This document shows positions 7,305 to 15,709 of a DNA stretch of 40,871 bases, piece by piece; the stretch's first letter is position 1; each line of letters begins with the position of its first letter. The notes beneath the pieces are model-generated. The model was not told where the DNA came from. It saw only the letters and a program-made list of their open reading frames with translations, and did no database searches. A program made the translations under genes and the position numbers. The stretch is from Bacteroidaceae bacterium (GTDB lineage: Bacteria > Bacteroidota > Bacteroidia > Bacteroidales > Bacteroidaceae), in contig JAKSIU010000026.1 of the NCBI GenBank assembly GCA_024398615.1, forward strand, positions 1 to 40,871, given 5' to 3'.

Positions 7305-8807
7305 TTACTGTTTCTTCGCGAACTTCCTGCCTATGACCGGAAGGGAACTCAAAGGCAGATCTTTCTTAAGTATGTATGCAATGTAGATTGCAATCAGAAC
7401 GGTGTTTGCAGTCAGTGCAGCCCAGACAGGCAACGCCCTGCACACGAGATACACCGCATAAAGCACTGCTGCAAGGAGTACATACACGGCTATGTCCTTC
7501 ATGGGATACTGTATGTCGCTGTATCTGCGCCCTATGAAATACGACATAAGCATGCAGACGGCATATCCGGCAAATCCGCCCCATGCACAGGCCATATAGC
7601 CGTATTCGGGAACGAACAGCACGTTTACGGCAATCATGACAGCTGCACCGGTACCGCTCATGACGGCACCCCACCAGGTCTTGTCGGCCAGCTTGTACCA
7701 GAATGACAGGTTGAAATATATGCCCATGAACAGTTCCGCCATCATCACTATCGGAACCACATCAAGTCCCACCCAATACTCATGATTGGTCACGAGATAA
7801 CGGAATATGGGGAGATAGAACATTACTGCAAGGAATGCCAGCAGACCGAAGATTATGAAATATTTCATTCCCTGAGCCAGCGTATCGGCACTGTCCTTGT
7901 CCTTGGCTCCACCGAAAACGAATGGTTCGTACGCATAACGGAACGCCTGGGTCAGAAGACTCAGAATCATTGCTATCTTGACACATGCCCCGTAAATGCC
8001 AAGCTGGACCTGCCCTTCCTGTCCCGGGACCAGTTTCGGATAGGCCATCTTGTCAAATACCTGATTCAGAATACCTACAAGACCGAGAAGCAGTATGGGC
8101 CATGCGTAGGAGAGCATTCTGCGGCACAGTTTCCAATCAAAGCCGTATGTTATTCCCTTGAGCTCCTTCAGGAAACCGAATGTCACAAGGAAGGTACACA
8201 GAAGATTGACAAAGAAAATCAGACCGACACCATAATCAAAGCTCTCATAGAAATTCTGCAGCGAAGGCATGACATTGAACATCTTGGGCAGAAGCCAGAA
8301 TACAGCCACGTTCAGAATCACATTGGGAATGATGAAGGCCATCTTGAGTATCATGAACTTGACCGGACGGTGCTGCTGGCGCAGGCGGCCGAACATTATT
8401 GCCTGGAAGGCATCCAGCCCACCGATTATGGCAAAGCATGCTATGTATTCCGGATGTGTCGGGTAACCCATGAAGTCCGATATGGGACCGAGGAATGCCA
8501 GTACCAATGCAATGAAAACCAATGCGACCGCACCCACCATGCGCAATGCGGTGCTGTAGACCATGTTCTCATCCTCACCTTCCTTGCTGGCAAACCGGAA
8601 GAACGTGGTTTCCATGCCGAAAGTGAGCAGCACGAAAATCAGGGCCGCATACGCGTACAGGTTGGATACTATTCCATAACCTCCGCTTTTGGGATCGATG
8701 AAATGGGTATGAACAGGAACCAGAAGGTAGTTCAGAAAACGACCCACTATACTGCTTATTCCGTAAATGGCTGTATCCTTGGCCAGCCTTGCCATCTTTC
8801 CTGCCAT
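7305..8807 (-). CDS. Polysaccharide flippase-type membrane protein (MOP superfamily)
   Basis: A 500-residue, very hydrophobic protein with about 14 membrane segments and the typical start of the family (LAKDTAIYGISSIVGRFLNYLLVPVHT). It belongs to the MATE/Wzx/MurJ-type exporters that flip lipid-linked oligosaccharides across the inner membrane. It starts 2 bases after the TonB-receptor-like gene ends, so it is translated from the same mRNA. The ATG at 8795 is a possible alternative start. No glycosyltransferases accompany it, so the lipid-linked substrate must be made elsewhere. A 388-residue antisense frame over this gene is a shadow. Confidence 0.88.
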   Translation of the reverse strand: MAGKMARLAKDTAIYGISSIVGRFLNYLLVPVHTHFIDPKSGGYGIVSNLYAYAALIFVLLTFGMETTFFRFASKEGEDENMVYSTALRMVGAVALVFIALVLAFLGPISDFMGYPTHPEYIACFAIIGGLDAFQAIMFGRLRQQHRPVKFMILKMAFIIPNVILNVAVFWLLPKMFNVMPSLQNFYESFDYGVGLIFFVNLLCTFLVTFGFLKELKGITYGFDWKLCRRMLSYAWPILLLGLVGILNQVFDKMAYPKLVPGQEGQVQLGIYGACVKIAMILSLLTQAFRYAYEPFVFGGAKDKDSADTLAQGMKYFIIFGLLAFLAVMFYLPIFRYLVTNHEYWVGLDVVPIVMMAELFMGIYFNLSFWYKLADKTWWGAVMSGTGAAVMIAVNVLFVPEYGYMACAWGGFAGYAVCMLMSYFIGRRYSDIQYPMKDIAVYVLLAAVLYAVYLVCRALPVWAALTANTVLIAIYIAYILKKDLPLSSLPVIGRKFAKKQ

Positions 8808-8809
8808 GA

Positions 8810-11212
8810 TCAGATACCTGTTTTAAACGTCAGCAGCAGGCCTCGTGGAACAGTCAGCGAAAGGTTCTGCCCGCGTGACATTGCACCGCGGGTCCCTTCC
8901 GGGAAGGCATATTCCATGAGCACGTTGCCGAAATCATTGATATTGTAGCACATACAGCTCAAACTGGCATCGTGTCCGTTCAAACGGAACTGCCAGCGGG
9001 CATGTAAGTCAAAGTTGAATATTCCACTCTCCCTGCAACCGAAACAGCCGTCCAGAGGATTGATGCCACGAGCGCAAACAGGCAGGATCTGCAGCTGGCT
9101 GCCACCCTCATCATCGGTTCTCATCACGGTATTGAAATAGCTGAACGGCTGGCCATCGGTCCACTTGAAATTCACTCCCATCTGAAATGCATTGCTCACA
9201 TTCCATGCGAAATAGGTTCGCAGCACGTATGCCTTGTCCTGATCCACGCGGCCCCATGACTGATATTCGCTGTCCTGATCCTCAAGCACACGGAACGTGT
9301 TGGGATTGGCGGTCGATTCGCTCAGGCAGAGCCAGTCATTCGTTTCCGGTCCGAAGCCGAGGGCCGATGTCGAACCGCCCATCATGGACTGCCATGAGAG
9401 CATGCACATGAAACGCCTTCCGGTATAGGTGTAACGTGTCAGCTGGGAAACGAAGAAAGGAGTATCCATTATGAAGCCGGTCCCCATGAGTCCGTCCGGC
9501 ATGTTGTCCACAATGTACTGTTTCTCCCCACAGTTCTGGAACCACACTCCGTCTTCCATAAAGCCGGCACCCGATGCACCACCCCGGAATCCGGTAATCC
9601 AGGTGTTGTAATATTTTCTCAGCAGCTGGTTCAGGTACACCTCATGGGTGCCGTTCTCCGATTTGAAACGGAATCTGACGGGAATTCCCAGAGTAAGGCA
9701 CGAGGGCTGGCGGAGTCCGTCAGCATAACTGTGGTACTGCCCGCCCGATGTAGTGAATGCACGCTGCTCAGGAGTTCCATAGCCGTAATATGCCGTGCCG
9801 TTCAGATAATCGTCCGAAAAGTATCTCAAGGTCTCTATGCTGTACGGAATACGGTCATATGACAGGTTCACATCCATCTTGAACCAGTCTGCAGGATGCC
9901 AGCCAAATGCCAGAGACGACTGGAAGCCGGGGGAGACAAGACTCTTCCCCTCAAGCAGGATGCCGTCAAGAGTGACATCGGCCCCGACCCGGGCTGAGAG
10001 TCCTGGCAGGAAACGGCGTTCCGCTTCCAGCCCCAAGGTGTTTTCCAGAATGCCGCCAGCAAAGTCAGAACTATGCCACACATAACGGTATAATGGAGTC
10101 GCGCTCTTTGCGGCCATATGCTGCATGAAGACATCATTCGAGAATTCATTGACACGGGAACGGAACAGTATCAGACTGTTGAATCCGTCATATCCGGCTG
10201 TCAGCCAGGGTTTCAGACTCCTTTTCCAGTTGACAGGCACGGACAGCTCGTGGGTGTTACCGTCAGGATAATAGGGCTCAAGTGATTCGCCGTCCTGATC
10301 AATGACGTTTCTGGAGAACTCCAGATTGCGGTGACGTATGAGACTTGTATTCCATGTCACACCTCCGGTCAATCCCTTCTCATTGAAATAGACCGATGCC
10401 CCATAAGTGTCAAGGGCAGCCGTTTCCATGGGATTCAGATAGAACTCCGATCCGTAATTGTCCCTTCTTGAAATGTTCACCAGATAGCCCAAGCGGTCAG
10501 CGAGTCCACCTGCCGGCAGCAGTCCGTCCGCCTGGACGGTATAATGGTCCGAGTCATACAGAGGCGATCCGTCCAGAAGTCCATCCTGGTCATAATCGGG
10601 GAATTCCCTGCGGCTGAACACAGCCTTGACATGCTGACGGTATGATTTGCCGTCACGCCCTGCAAAGGATTCGGACAGATCGAATTCTCCGGCATTCCTC
10701 ACCCTCTGACGTGCCGTTACTGAGCTCTCCTTGTACAGATCATCAGTACCCGCACCGTGCATGCGCCTGACTATCCATTCCGAAAAACGGTTGATTCCGC
10801 CAATACCGCCATGATTGATGGAGACAGCTGCAAAATCAGAGATGTCTTCCCTGTTTGAAAAAGCCAGAGTGGAACTCCGTGGATCAACGACCATGCCGTA
10901 CTGCTCCAGATCAGGGCGATACAGGGTGCTTCCTGTCTGGAAACGGCTGTTCGTACGGAATCCGTTCAGATAATACCTGTTCTGACGGTAGGAATTGCCG
11001 TCTATGGAAAAGATCAGCTGGTCCCCCTCACTCCACTGCCCCACATGGACATCCTGGTAAATGACATGATCGCTGACTGCCTCGAGATAATGGACCAGAT
11101 TCCCCTGATGATACCACACATCTATGAAATGGGCTGACAGAGTATCCTGCGCCTGCATGCCCAGACATGCGGCGGTTACCAGAACAGACATCAGACCTTT
11201 CAGAATTCCCAT
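8810..11212 (-). CDS. TonB-receptor-like outer-membrane barrel protein
   Basis: An 800-residue protein starting at the ATG at 11212 (MGILKGLMSVLVTAACLGMQAQ is a clear signal peptide); a TTG at 11227 would overlap the upstream gene. It has no N-terminal carboxypeptidase-regulatory domain. Residues about 25-180 are plug-like (SYRQNRYYLNGFR, then GGIGGINRFSEWIVRR), followed by a barrel rich in alternating aromatic and polar strands. It is tightly spaced between a smaller barrel gene and the flippase gene in a minus-strand run. It could be a transporter or a surface channel partner; no TonB box was identified, so TonB dependence is not shown. Confidence 0.75.
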   Translation of the reverse strand: MGILKGLMSVLVTAACLGMQAQDTLSAHFIDVWYHQGNLVHYLEAVSDHVIYQDVHVGQWSEGDQLIFSIDGNSYRQNRYYLNGFRTNSRFQTGSTLYRPDLEQYGMVVDPRSSTLAFSNREDISDFAAVSINHGGIGGINRFSEWIVRRMHGAGTDDLYKESSVTARQRVRNAGEFDLSESFAGRDGKSYRQHVKAVFSRREFPDYDQDGLLDGSPLYDSDHYTVQADGLLPAGGLADRLGYLVNISRRDNYGSEFYLNPMETAALDTYGASVYFNEKGLTGGVTWNTSLIRHRNLEFSRNVIDQDGESLEPYYPDGNTHELSVPVNWKRSLKPWLTAGYDGFNSLILFRSRVNEFSNDVFMQHMAAKSATPLYRYVWHSSDFAGGILENTLGLEAERRFLPGLSARVGADVTLDGILLEGKSLVSPGFQSSLAFGWHPADWFKMDVNLSYDRIPYSIETLRYFSDDYLNGTAYYGYGTPEQRAFTTSGGQYHSYADGLRQPSCLTLGIPVRFRFKSENGTHEVYLNQLLRKYYNTWITGFRGGASGAGFMEDGVWFQNCGEKQYIVDNMPDGLMGTGFIMDTPFFVSQLTRYTYTGRRFMCMLSWQSMMGGSTSALGFGPETNDWLCLSESTANPNTFRVLEDQDSEYQSWGRVDQDKAYVLRTYFAWNVSNAFQMGVNFKWTDGQPFSYFNTVMRTDDEGGSQLQILPVCARGINPLDGCFGCRESGIFNFDLHARWQFRLNGHDASLSCMCYNINDFGNVLMEYAFPEGTRGAMSRGQNLSLTVPRGLLLTFKTGI

Positions 11213-11216
11213 ACCT

Positions 11217-12146
11217 TCAAATGTCAAAATGCCAAACCATCCCTAACCTGAAACAGTGATAAGGGAAATCCCTCATCCCATACCGGTAAGAGACATTGAA
11301 TCCGATATTGTCAAACCGGTATCCAAGCTCCGAACCGAATACTGCAGGCCTGTCCTTTGCCTGGTCACCAAGGTTCCTGACGGAATTTTCCCAGCCGCTG
11401 TAACCGCTGAACGAGGCCGATGCATGGAAGGCCTTCAGGTCCAGACGCGCCAGGAGACCGTACAGAATGGCATCGTTCTGACGGCCGTTGTCCGTCTGCC
11501 AGCACAGGAAACCTCCCCGGGCGGCAAGACGCAGGCTTGTTCCTCCGCCAGGTGTCCCCAAGGCGAATGACCTGCCTGCAGTCCCGTCAAAGAAATATCC
11601 GGGACTGTCATAATAACGTCCCAGATGCCAGCCGTCAGCCGAAGCGGTCTTCAGAGCAGCACGGACAGTCACTGATACGGGGCATCGGTCTCCCTCACGC
11701 AGCACCATGATGTCAGTGCTCACGTACAGGTCTCCGGCCAGATGTCCGCTTTCTATGTCATACTTTCCAACGGCATCGGAAAGACGGCACTCGCTGATGC
11801 TCCGGTCACTGTTCCGGTACCATTCCATGGCTGTCATCCACAAACTCAGGTTGACCCTGTCCGAAAAGACGGGTATGTTGGCTTTGACAAAGATGTCCGA
11901 TGTACGGTCACCCCGGAAGCCCGGCTGGTATTCACCGTCAAGTTCTATTCTGAGTCTGTCACAAACCGTACCGTCATCCATTTCCGGCACAGGGAAGGCG
12001 TTCGGTCCGAAATAGTATGGGGAAACCAGCGTGGCTGTACGCCTGTCAGACCTGTCAAGCGGAGTCTGAGCTGCCATGCTGAAACAGAAGAACGGCAGAA
12101 TGGCCGCCAGAACAGCATGGAAAGGCAAATTATGGCATTTTCCCAT
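11217..12146 (-). CDS. Outer-membrane beta-barrel-like protein of unknown function
   Basis: A 309-residue exported protein. The frame is open further upstream into the MITE, but the ATG at 12146 is chosen because it gives a proper signal peptide (MGKCHNLPFHAVLAAILPFF, cleaved after SMAAQ). The mature part is rich in short amphipathic strands and ends in WHFDI, an aromatic end typical of outer-membrane barrels. A TATCTTTG box ends only 5 bases before the ATG, so the mRNA may be leaderless. It is the first gene of the four-gene run with a TonB-receptor-like protein, a flippase and a double esterase. No family name can be given. Confidence 0.7.
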   Translation of the reverse strand: MGKCHNLPFHAVLAAILPFFCFSMAAQTPLDRSDRRTATLVSPYYFGPNAFPVPEMDDGTVCDRLRIELDGEYQPGFRGDRTSDIFVKANIPVFSDRVNLSLWMTAMEWYRNSDRSISECRLSDAVGKYDIESGHLAGDLYVSTDIMVLREGDRCPVSVTVRAALKTASADGWHLGRYYDSPGYFFDGTAGRSFALGTPGGGTSLRLAARGGFLCWQTDNGRQNDAILYGLLARLDLKAFHASASFSGYSGWENSVRNLGDQAKDRPAVFGSELGYRFDNIGFNVSYRYGMRDFPYHCFRLGMVWHFDI

Positions 12147-12151
12147 GAGGG

Positions 12152-12159
12152 CAAAGATA
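12152..12159 (-). promoter_or_regulatory. TATCTTTG -7 box of the barrel-flippase-esterase run
   Basis: A perfect TAnnTTTG match on the minus strand ending 5 bases before the ATG at 12146. With the usual distance to the start of transcription, the mRNA would begin at or next to the start codon. No clear TTTG was found at the -33 position. Confidence 0.55.
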
Positions 12160-12205
12160 CGCAAATTATATAATATGTGTATTGCCGTCCAATACGGATA
12201 ATTTC

Positions 12206-12373
12206 TAGAACCTGTTTTGAAATGTTCGATTAAAAATTTTATGAAAGATTTTCGAGATGAAAATTCGGTTGTTTGAAGGAGCAATGGGGCTCCATTGTGA
12301 CTGAAAAGAAACGGATTTTTCAGCCGGAAAGATTTTATAAAAGATTAATTGGAACATTTCAAAACAGGTTCTA
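12206..12373. mobile_element. MITE-like element with terminal inverted repeats and TA duplication
   Basis: A 164-bp element (12208-12371) begins GAACCTGTTTTGAAATGTTC and ends with the exact complement, GAACATTTCAAAACAGGTTC. It is flanked on both sides by TA (12206-12207 and 12372-12373), the target preferred by IS630/Tc1/mariner-type transposases. Inside is a nested hairpin with central stem GCAATGG/CCATTGT. It carries no gene, so a transposase elsewhere would have to move it. It sits between the divergent gene starts at 12146 and 12435; a diverged copy lies at 1372-1493. Confidence 0.8.
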
Positions 12374-12381
12374 TATCTTTG
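12374..12381 (+). promoter_or_regulatory. TATCTTTG -7 box of upp, next to the MITE end
   Basis: A perfect TAnnTTTG match 53 bases before the upp ATG. It starts directly after the MITE right end, and the only upstream TTG near the -33 position (12349-12351, 22 bases before) is inside the MITE terminal repeat. Confidence 0.6.
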
Positions 12382-12434
12382 TGAAATTTTGGCTGCAAAG
12401 CAATCCAAATAATCAAACATATTAAGACATAACA

Positions 12435-13085
12435 ATGGAAGTTATCGACTTTAACAAAAGCAACAGCATCCTGAATCAGTTCATTGCCGAACTCCGCGAT
12501 GTGAACATTCAGCATGACCAGATGCGTTTCCGCCGCAATCTTGAACGCATTGGCGAGATTATGGCTCTGGAAGTCAGCAAGAAGCTGAACTACGTGACAA
12601 AGAACGTTCAGACCCCGCTTGGAGTGGCAACAATCAACGTACCGGAAGAGGACATTGTTCTTGGCACCGTGTTCCGCGCCGGACTGCCCCTGCACCAGGG
12701 TTTCCACAATTATTTCGACCATTGCGAAAACGCATTCGTATCGGCTTACCGCAAGTATCTGGACGAAGTCAATTTCGACGTGCACATCGAATACATGGCT
12801 TCACCTAACCTTGACGGCAAGACTCTGATTCTGGTTGACCCGATGCTTGCATCCGGCAACAGCATGTATCTGGCATACCGCGCCCTTCTGCTCAAGGGTA
12901 CCCCCGCAAAAATTCACCTGTGCTCAGTAATTGCAGCACAGCCGGGTGTAGATTATGTCTGCAAGATGTTCCCTCAGGACATCACGACACTGTGGTGCGC
13001 AGCCATTGACCCGCAGCTCAATTCCCATGCATATATCGTCCCCGGACTTGGCGATGCAGGTGACCTTTGCTTTGGCGGAAAGTAA
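12435..13085 (+). CDS. upp: Uracil phosphoribosyltransferase
   Basis: A 216-residue cytosolic enzyme converting uracil and PRPP to UMP in pyrimidine salvage. The family motifs are visible: VFRAGLPLHQG in the flexible loop region, the PRPP-binding LVDPMLASGNS (about residues 130-140), and the uracil-binding end YIVPGLGDAGDLCFG. Length is normal for the family. It forms its own transcription unit, with a TATCTTTG box at 12374 and a terminator at 13122. Its promoter region abuts a MITE-like element. Confidence 0.95.
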   Translation: MEVIDFNKSNSILNQFIAELRDVNIQHDQMRFRRNLERIGEIMALEVSKKLNYVTKNVQTPLGVATINVPEEDIVLGTVFRAGLPLHQGFHNYFDHCENAFVSAYRKYLDEVNFDVHIEYMASPNLDGKTLILVDPMLASGNSMYLAYRALLLKGTPAKIHLCSVIAAQPGVDYVCKMFPQDITTLWCAAIDPQLNSHAYIVPGLGDAGDLCFGGK

Positions 13086-13121
13086 TACCGTACCGGTTAT
13101 TGTTATTCTTTATAAAAATAG

Positions 13122-13163
13122 TGGAAGCTCCAACAATTTTGCCTTGGAGTTTCCATTATTTTA
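13122..13163 (+). terminator. Rho-independent terminator after upp
   Basis: TGGAAGCTCCAA (13122-13133) pairs with TTGGAGTTTCCA (13144-13155), with one G-T wobble, around a 10-base loop and is followed by the T-rich TTATTTTAT. It lies 37 bases after the upp stop and before the pckA promoter. Confidence 0.75.
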
Positions 13164-13175
13164 TATGAAAAGTAG

Positions 13176-13183
13176 TACCTTTG
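13176..13183 (+). promoter_or_regulatory. TACCTTTG -7 box of pckA
   Basis: A perfect TAnnTTTG match 45 bases upstream of the pckA ATG at 13229 and just after the upp terminator. The -33 region is T-rich but has no exact TTTG. Confidence 0.6.
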
Positions 13184-13228
13184 TACTCGGTTAACAAGGT
13201 TATATCAACACTAACTAAATATACAGAA

Positions 13229-14833
13229 ATGGCAAAAATCGATCTGAGCAAGTATGGAATCAACGGCGTATCCGAGATTCTCTACAATCCTTCTTACGAA
13301 GTTCTCTACAATGAGGAAACCAAGCCCGGTCTGGAAGGCTTTGACAAAGGTCAGGTAACTGAACTTGGTGCAATCAACGTAATGACCGGTATCTACACCG
13401 GACGTTCACCTAAGGACAAGTACATCGTAATGGATGAAAAGTCAAAGGATACCGTATGGTGGGATTCAGAAGAATATCACAATGACAACCACGCTCTCTC
13501 ACAGGAAAACTGGAAGGCTCTTAAGGAACTTGCTCTCAAGCAGCTCTCAGGCAAGCGTCTGTTCGTAGTTGACGGCTTCTGCGGCACACACAAGGATACC
13601 CGCATGAAGGTCCGCTTCATCATGGAGGTTGCATGGCAGGCACATTTCGTCACCAACATGTTCATCCGTCCGCAGAACCAGGCCGAATTTGATCTGGAGC
13701 CTGATTTCGTGGTATTCTGCGCTGCAAAGGCAAAGGTTGAGAACTACAAGGAGATGGGTCTCCGTTCAGAAACAGCTGTCGCTTTCAACGTGACATCAAA
13801 GGAACAGGTTATCCTGAACACATGGTACGGTGGTGAGATGAAGAAGGGTCTGTTCTCAATGATGAACTACTTCCTCCCGCTGCAGGGCATCGCTTCAATG
13901 CACTGCTCAGCCAACACTGACATGCAGGGCAAGAACACCGCTATCTTCTTCGGTCTGTCAGGCACAGGCAAGACCACCCTTTCAACCGACCCCAAGCGTC
14001 TGCTCATCGGTGATGACGAACACGGCTGGGACGACGAAGGCGTATTCAACCTGGAAGGCGGCTGCTATGCAAAGGTCATCAACCTTGACAAGGAATCAGA
14101 GCCTGATATCTACAACGCAATCCGTCGTGACGCTCTCCTTGAGAACGTTACCGTTGACGCTGAAGGCAAGATCGATTTCGCAGACAAGAGCGTTACCGAG
14201 AATACCCGCGTAAGCTATCCTATCTATCACATCAACAAGATTGTCCGCCCGGCATCAGAAGGTCCCGCTGCAAAGCAGGTCATCTTCCTTTCAGCCGATG
14301 CATTCGGTGTTCTGCCTCCAGTATCAATCCTGACTCCCGAGCAGACCAAGTATTACTTCCTGAGCGGTTTCACAGCCAAGCTGGCAGGTACCGAGCGCGG
14401 TATCACCGAACCGACTCCCACTTTCTCAGCATGCTTCGGCCAGGCATTCCTGGAGCTGCATCCTACAAAGTATGCTGAAGAGCTGGTAAAGAAGATGGAA
14501 AAGAGCGGTGCCAAGGCATATCTGGTCAACACCGGTTGGAACGGCACAGGCAAGCGTATCTCTATCCGCGACACACGTGGAATCATTGACGCTATCCTGA
14601 ACGGCTCAATTGACAAGGCTCCTACCAAGCAGATTCCTTACTTCGATTTCCAGGTTCCTACCAAGCTGGAAGGCGTAGCAACTGAAATCCTTGATCCTCG
14701 TGACACTTACAAGAACGCTTCCGAATGGGAAGAGAAGGCACAGGATCTGGCAGGACGTTTCATCAAGAACTTCAAGAAGTACGAGGGCAATGAAGCCGGT
14801 AAGGCTCTGGTTGCTGCCGGTCCGAAGCTCTGA
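13229..14833 (+). CDS. pckA: Phosphoenolpyruvate carboxykinase (ATP)
   Basis: A 534-residue enzyme interconverting oxaloacetate and phosphoenolpyruvate with ATP/ADP. In Bacteroidales it mainly fixes CO2 onto PEP on the route to succinate. The ATG at 13229 ([13 protein letters not shown]) is chosen; an upstream in-frame TTG falls inside the promoter box. The P-loop [11 protein letters not shown], the metal-binding DDEHGWDD and the TGRSPKDKY substrate loop are all present. The codon use is strongly biased, as expected for a highly expressed gene. It is a single-gene unit with its own promoter box and a hairpin after it. Confidence 0.96.
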   Translation: MAKIDLSKYGINGVSEILYNPSYEVLYNEETKPGLEGFDKGQVTELGAINVMTGIYTGRSPKDKYIVMDEKSKDTVWWDSEEYHNDNHALSQENWKALKELALKQLSGKRLFVVDGFCGTHKDTRMKVRFIMEVAWQAHFVTNMFIRPQNQAEFDLEPDFVVFCAAKAKVENYKEMGLRSETAVAFNVTSKEQVILNTWYGGEMKKGLFSMMNYFLPLQGIASMHCSANTDMQGKNTAIFFGLSGTGKTTLSTDPKRLLIGDDEHGWDDEGVFNLEGGCYAKVINLDKESEPDIYNAIRRDALLENVTVDAEGKIDFADKSVTENTRVSYPIYHINKIVRPASEGPAAKQVIFLSADAFGVLPPVSILTPEQTKYYFLSGFTAKLAGTERGITEPTPTFSACFGQAFLELHPTKYAEELVKKMEKSGAKAYLVNTGWNGTGKRISIRDTRGIIDAILNGSIDKAPTKQIPYFDFQVPTKLEGVATEILDPRDTYKNASEWEEKAQDLAGRFIKNFKKYEGNEAGKALVAAGPKL

Positions 14834-14868
14834 TGACAGAACTGAAAGTCATTCAATGAAAACAGATG

Positions 14869-14898
14869 CTCTTTCCGGTCAGTCATGGCCGGAAAGAG
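14869..14898 (+). terminator. Hairpin after pckA
   Basis: CTCTTTCCGG (14869-14878) pairs exactly with CCGGAAAGAG (14889-14898) across a 10-base loop. The following TATCTTCG is only weakly T-rich. It lies between pckA and dapB and probably ends or trims the pckA message. Confidence 0.6.
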
Positions 14899-14919
14899 TA
14901 TCTTCGTTAATGAGGACAC

Positions 14920-15681
14920 ATGAAAATAGCACTTATCGGATACGGCAAAATGGGCCACGAAATTGAGCGCACAGCCCTTTCGCGCGGCCACGAGATAGTA
15001 TGCAGGATTGACGTTGACAATCTGCAGGACTTTGAGAGCGAAGCATTCCGCAACGCTGATGTAGCAATTGAATTCACAGCCCCGACACAGGCTTACGGAA
15101 ATGTTCTGAAAGCCTTTGCTGCAGGTGTCAAGGTTGTCAGCGGCAGTACGGGATGGATGGAACAGCACAGCCAGGAAATGAAGGATCTGTGCAGTGACGG
15201 CAAGAACACACTGTTCTGGTCAAGCAACTTCAGCATTGGAGTGGCCCTGTTCTCAAAAGTCAATGAATACCTTGCCAGACTGATGAACGGCTATCCCATG
15301 TACGAAGTCAGTATGGAGGAAATCCATCACATCCACAAGCTGGACGCTCCAAGCGGGACGGCAATCACCCTCGCCCAGGGAATAATCGATAATCTGGACC
15401 GCAAGACAGGCTGGTCAAAAGGAACTCTGATCAATGCTGACGGAACTGTTACCGGAAGCCGTGAATGCGAGCCGCAGAACATACGCATAGACTCTGTCCG
15501 CCATGGCGAATGTCCTGGCATCCACATTATCGAATATGACTCCAGCTGTGACTTCATCAAGATTACCCATAGTGCAAAAGACCGTAGCGGACTGGCTCTC
15601 GGTGCCGTCCTGGCAGCCGAATACACCGTCTCGCACAGCGGTTTCCTTACCATGAAGGACCTTATGGACTCCATGTCCTGA
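14920..15681 (+). CDS. dapB: 4-hydroxy-tetrahydrodipicolinate reductase
   Basis: A 253-residue cytosolic enzyme reducing 4-hydroxy-tetrahydrodipicolinate with NAD(P)H, in lysine and diaminopimelate synthesis. It starts with the nucleotide-binding GYGKMGHEIE, has SGSTGW, and carries the signature EIHHIHKLDAPSGTA with catalytic His136/His137 and Lys140. Length is close to the usual 240-270. It is followed after 28 bases by lepB and then a WbqC-like gene, probably one mRNA. Confidence 0.95.
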   Translation: MKIALIGYGKMGHEIERTALSRGHEIVCRIDVDNLQDFESEAFRNADVAIEFTAPTQAYGNVLKAFAAGVKVVSGSTGWMEQHSQEMKDLCSDGKNTLFWSSNFSIGVALFSKVNEYLARLMNGYPMYEVSMEEIHHIHKLDAPSGTAITLAQGIIDNLDRKTGWSKGTLINADGTVTGSRECEPQNIRIDSVRHGECPGIHIIEYDSSCDFIKITHSAKDRSGLALGAVLAAEYTVSHSGFLTMKDLMDSMS

Positions 15682-15709
15682 CATCAAGAACCACACACCC
15701 CATACTATT

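Noticed and set aside
7782-8948. 388-codon frame antisense to the flippase gene
   Set aside because: It mirrors the codon bias of the real gene; the product has no hydrophobic or domain pattern, and the opposite strand clearly encodes the membrane protein.
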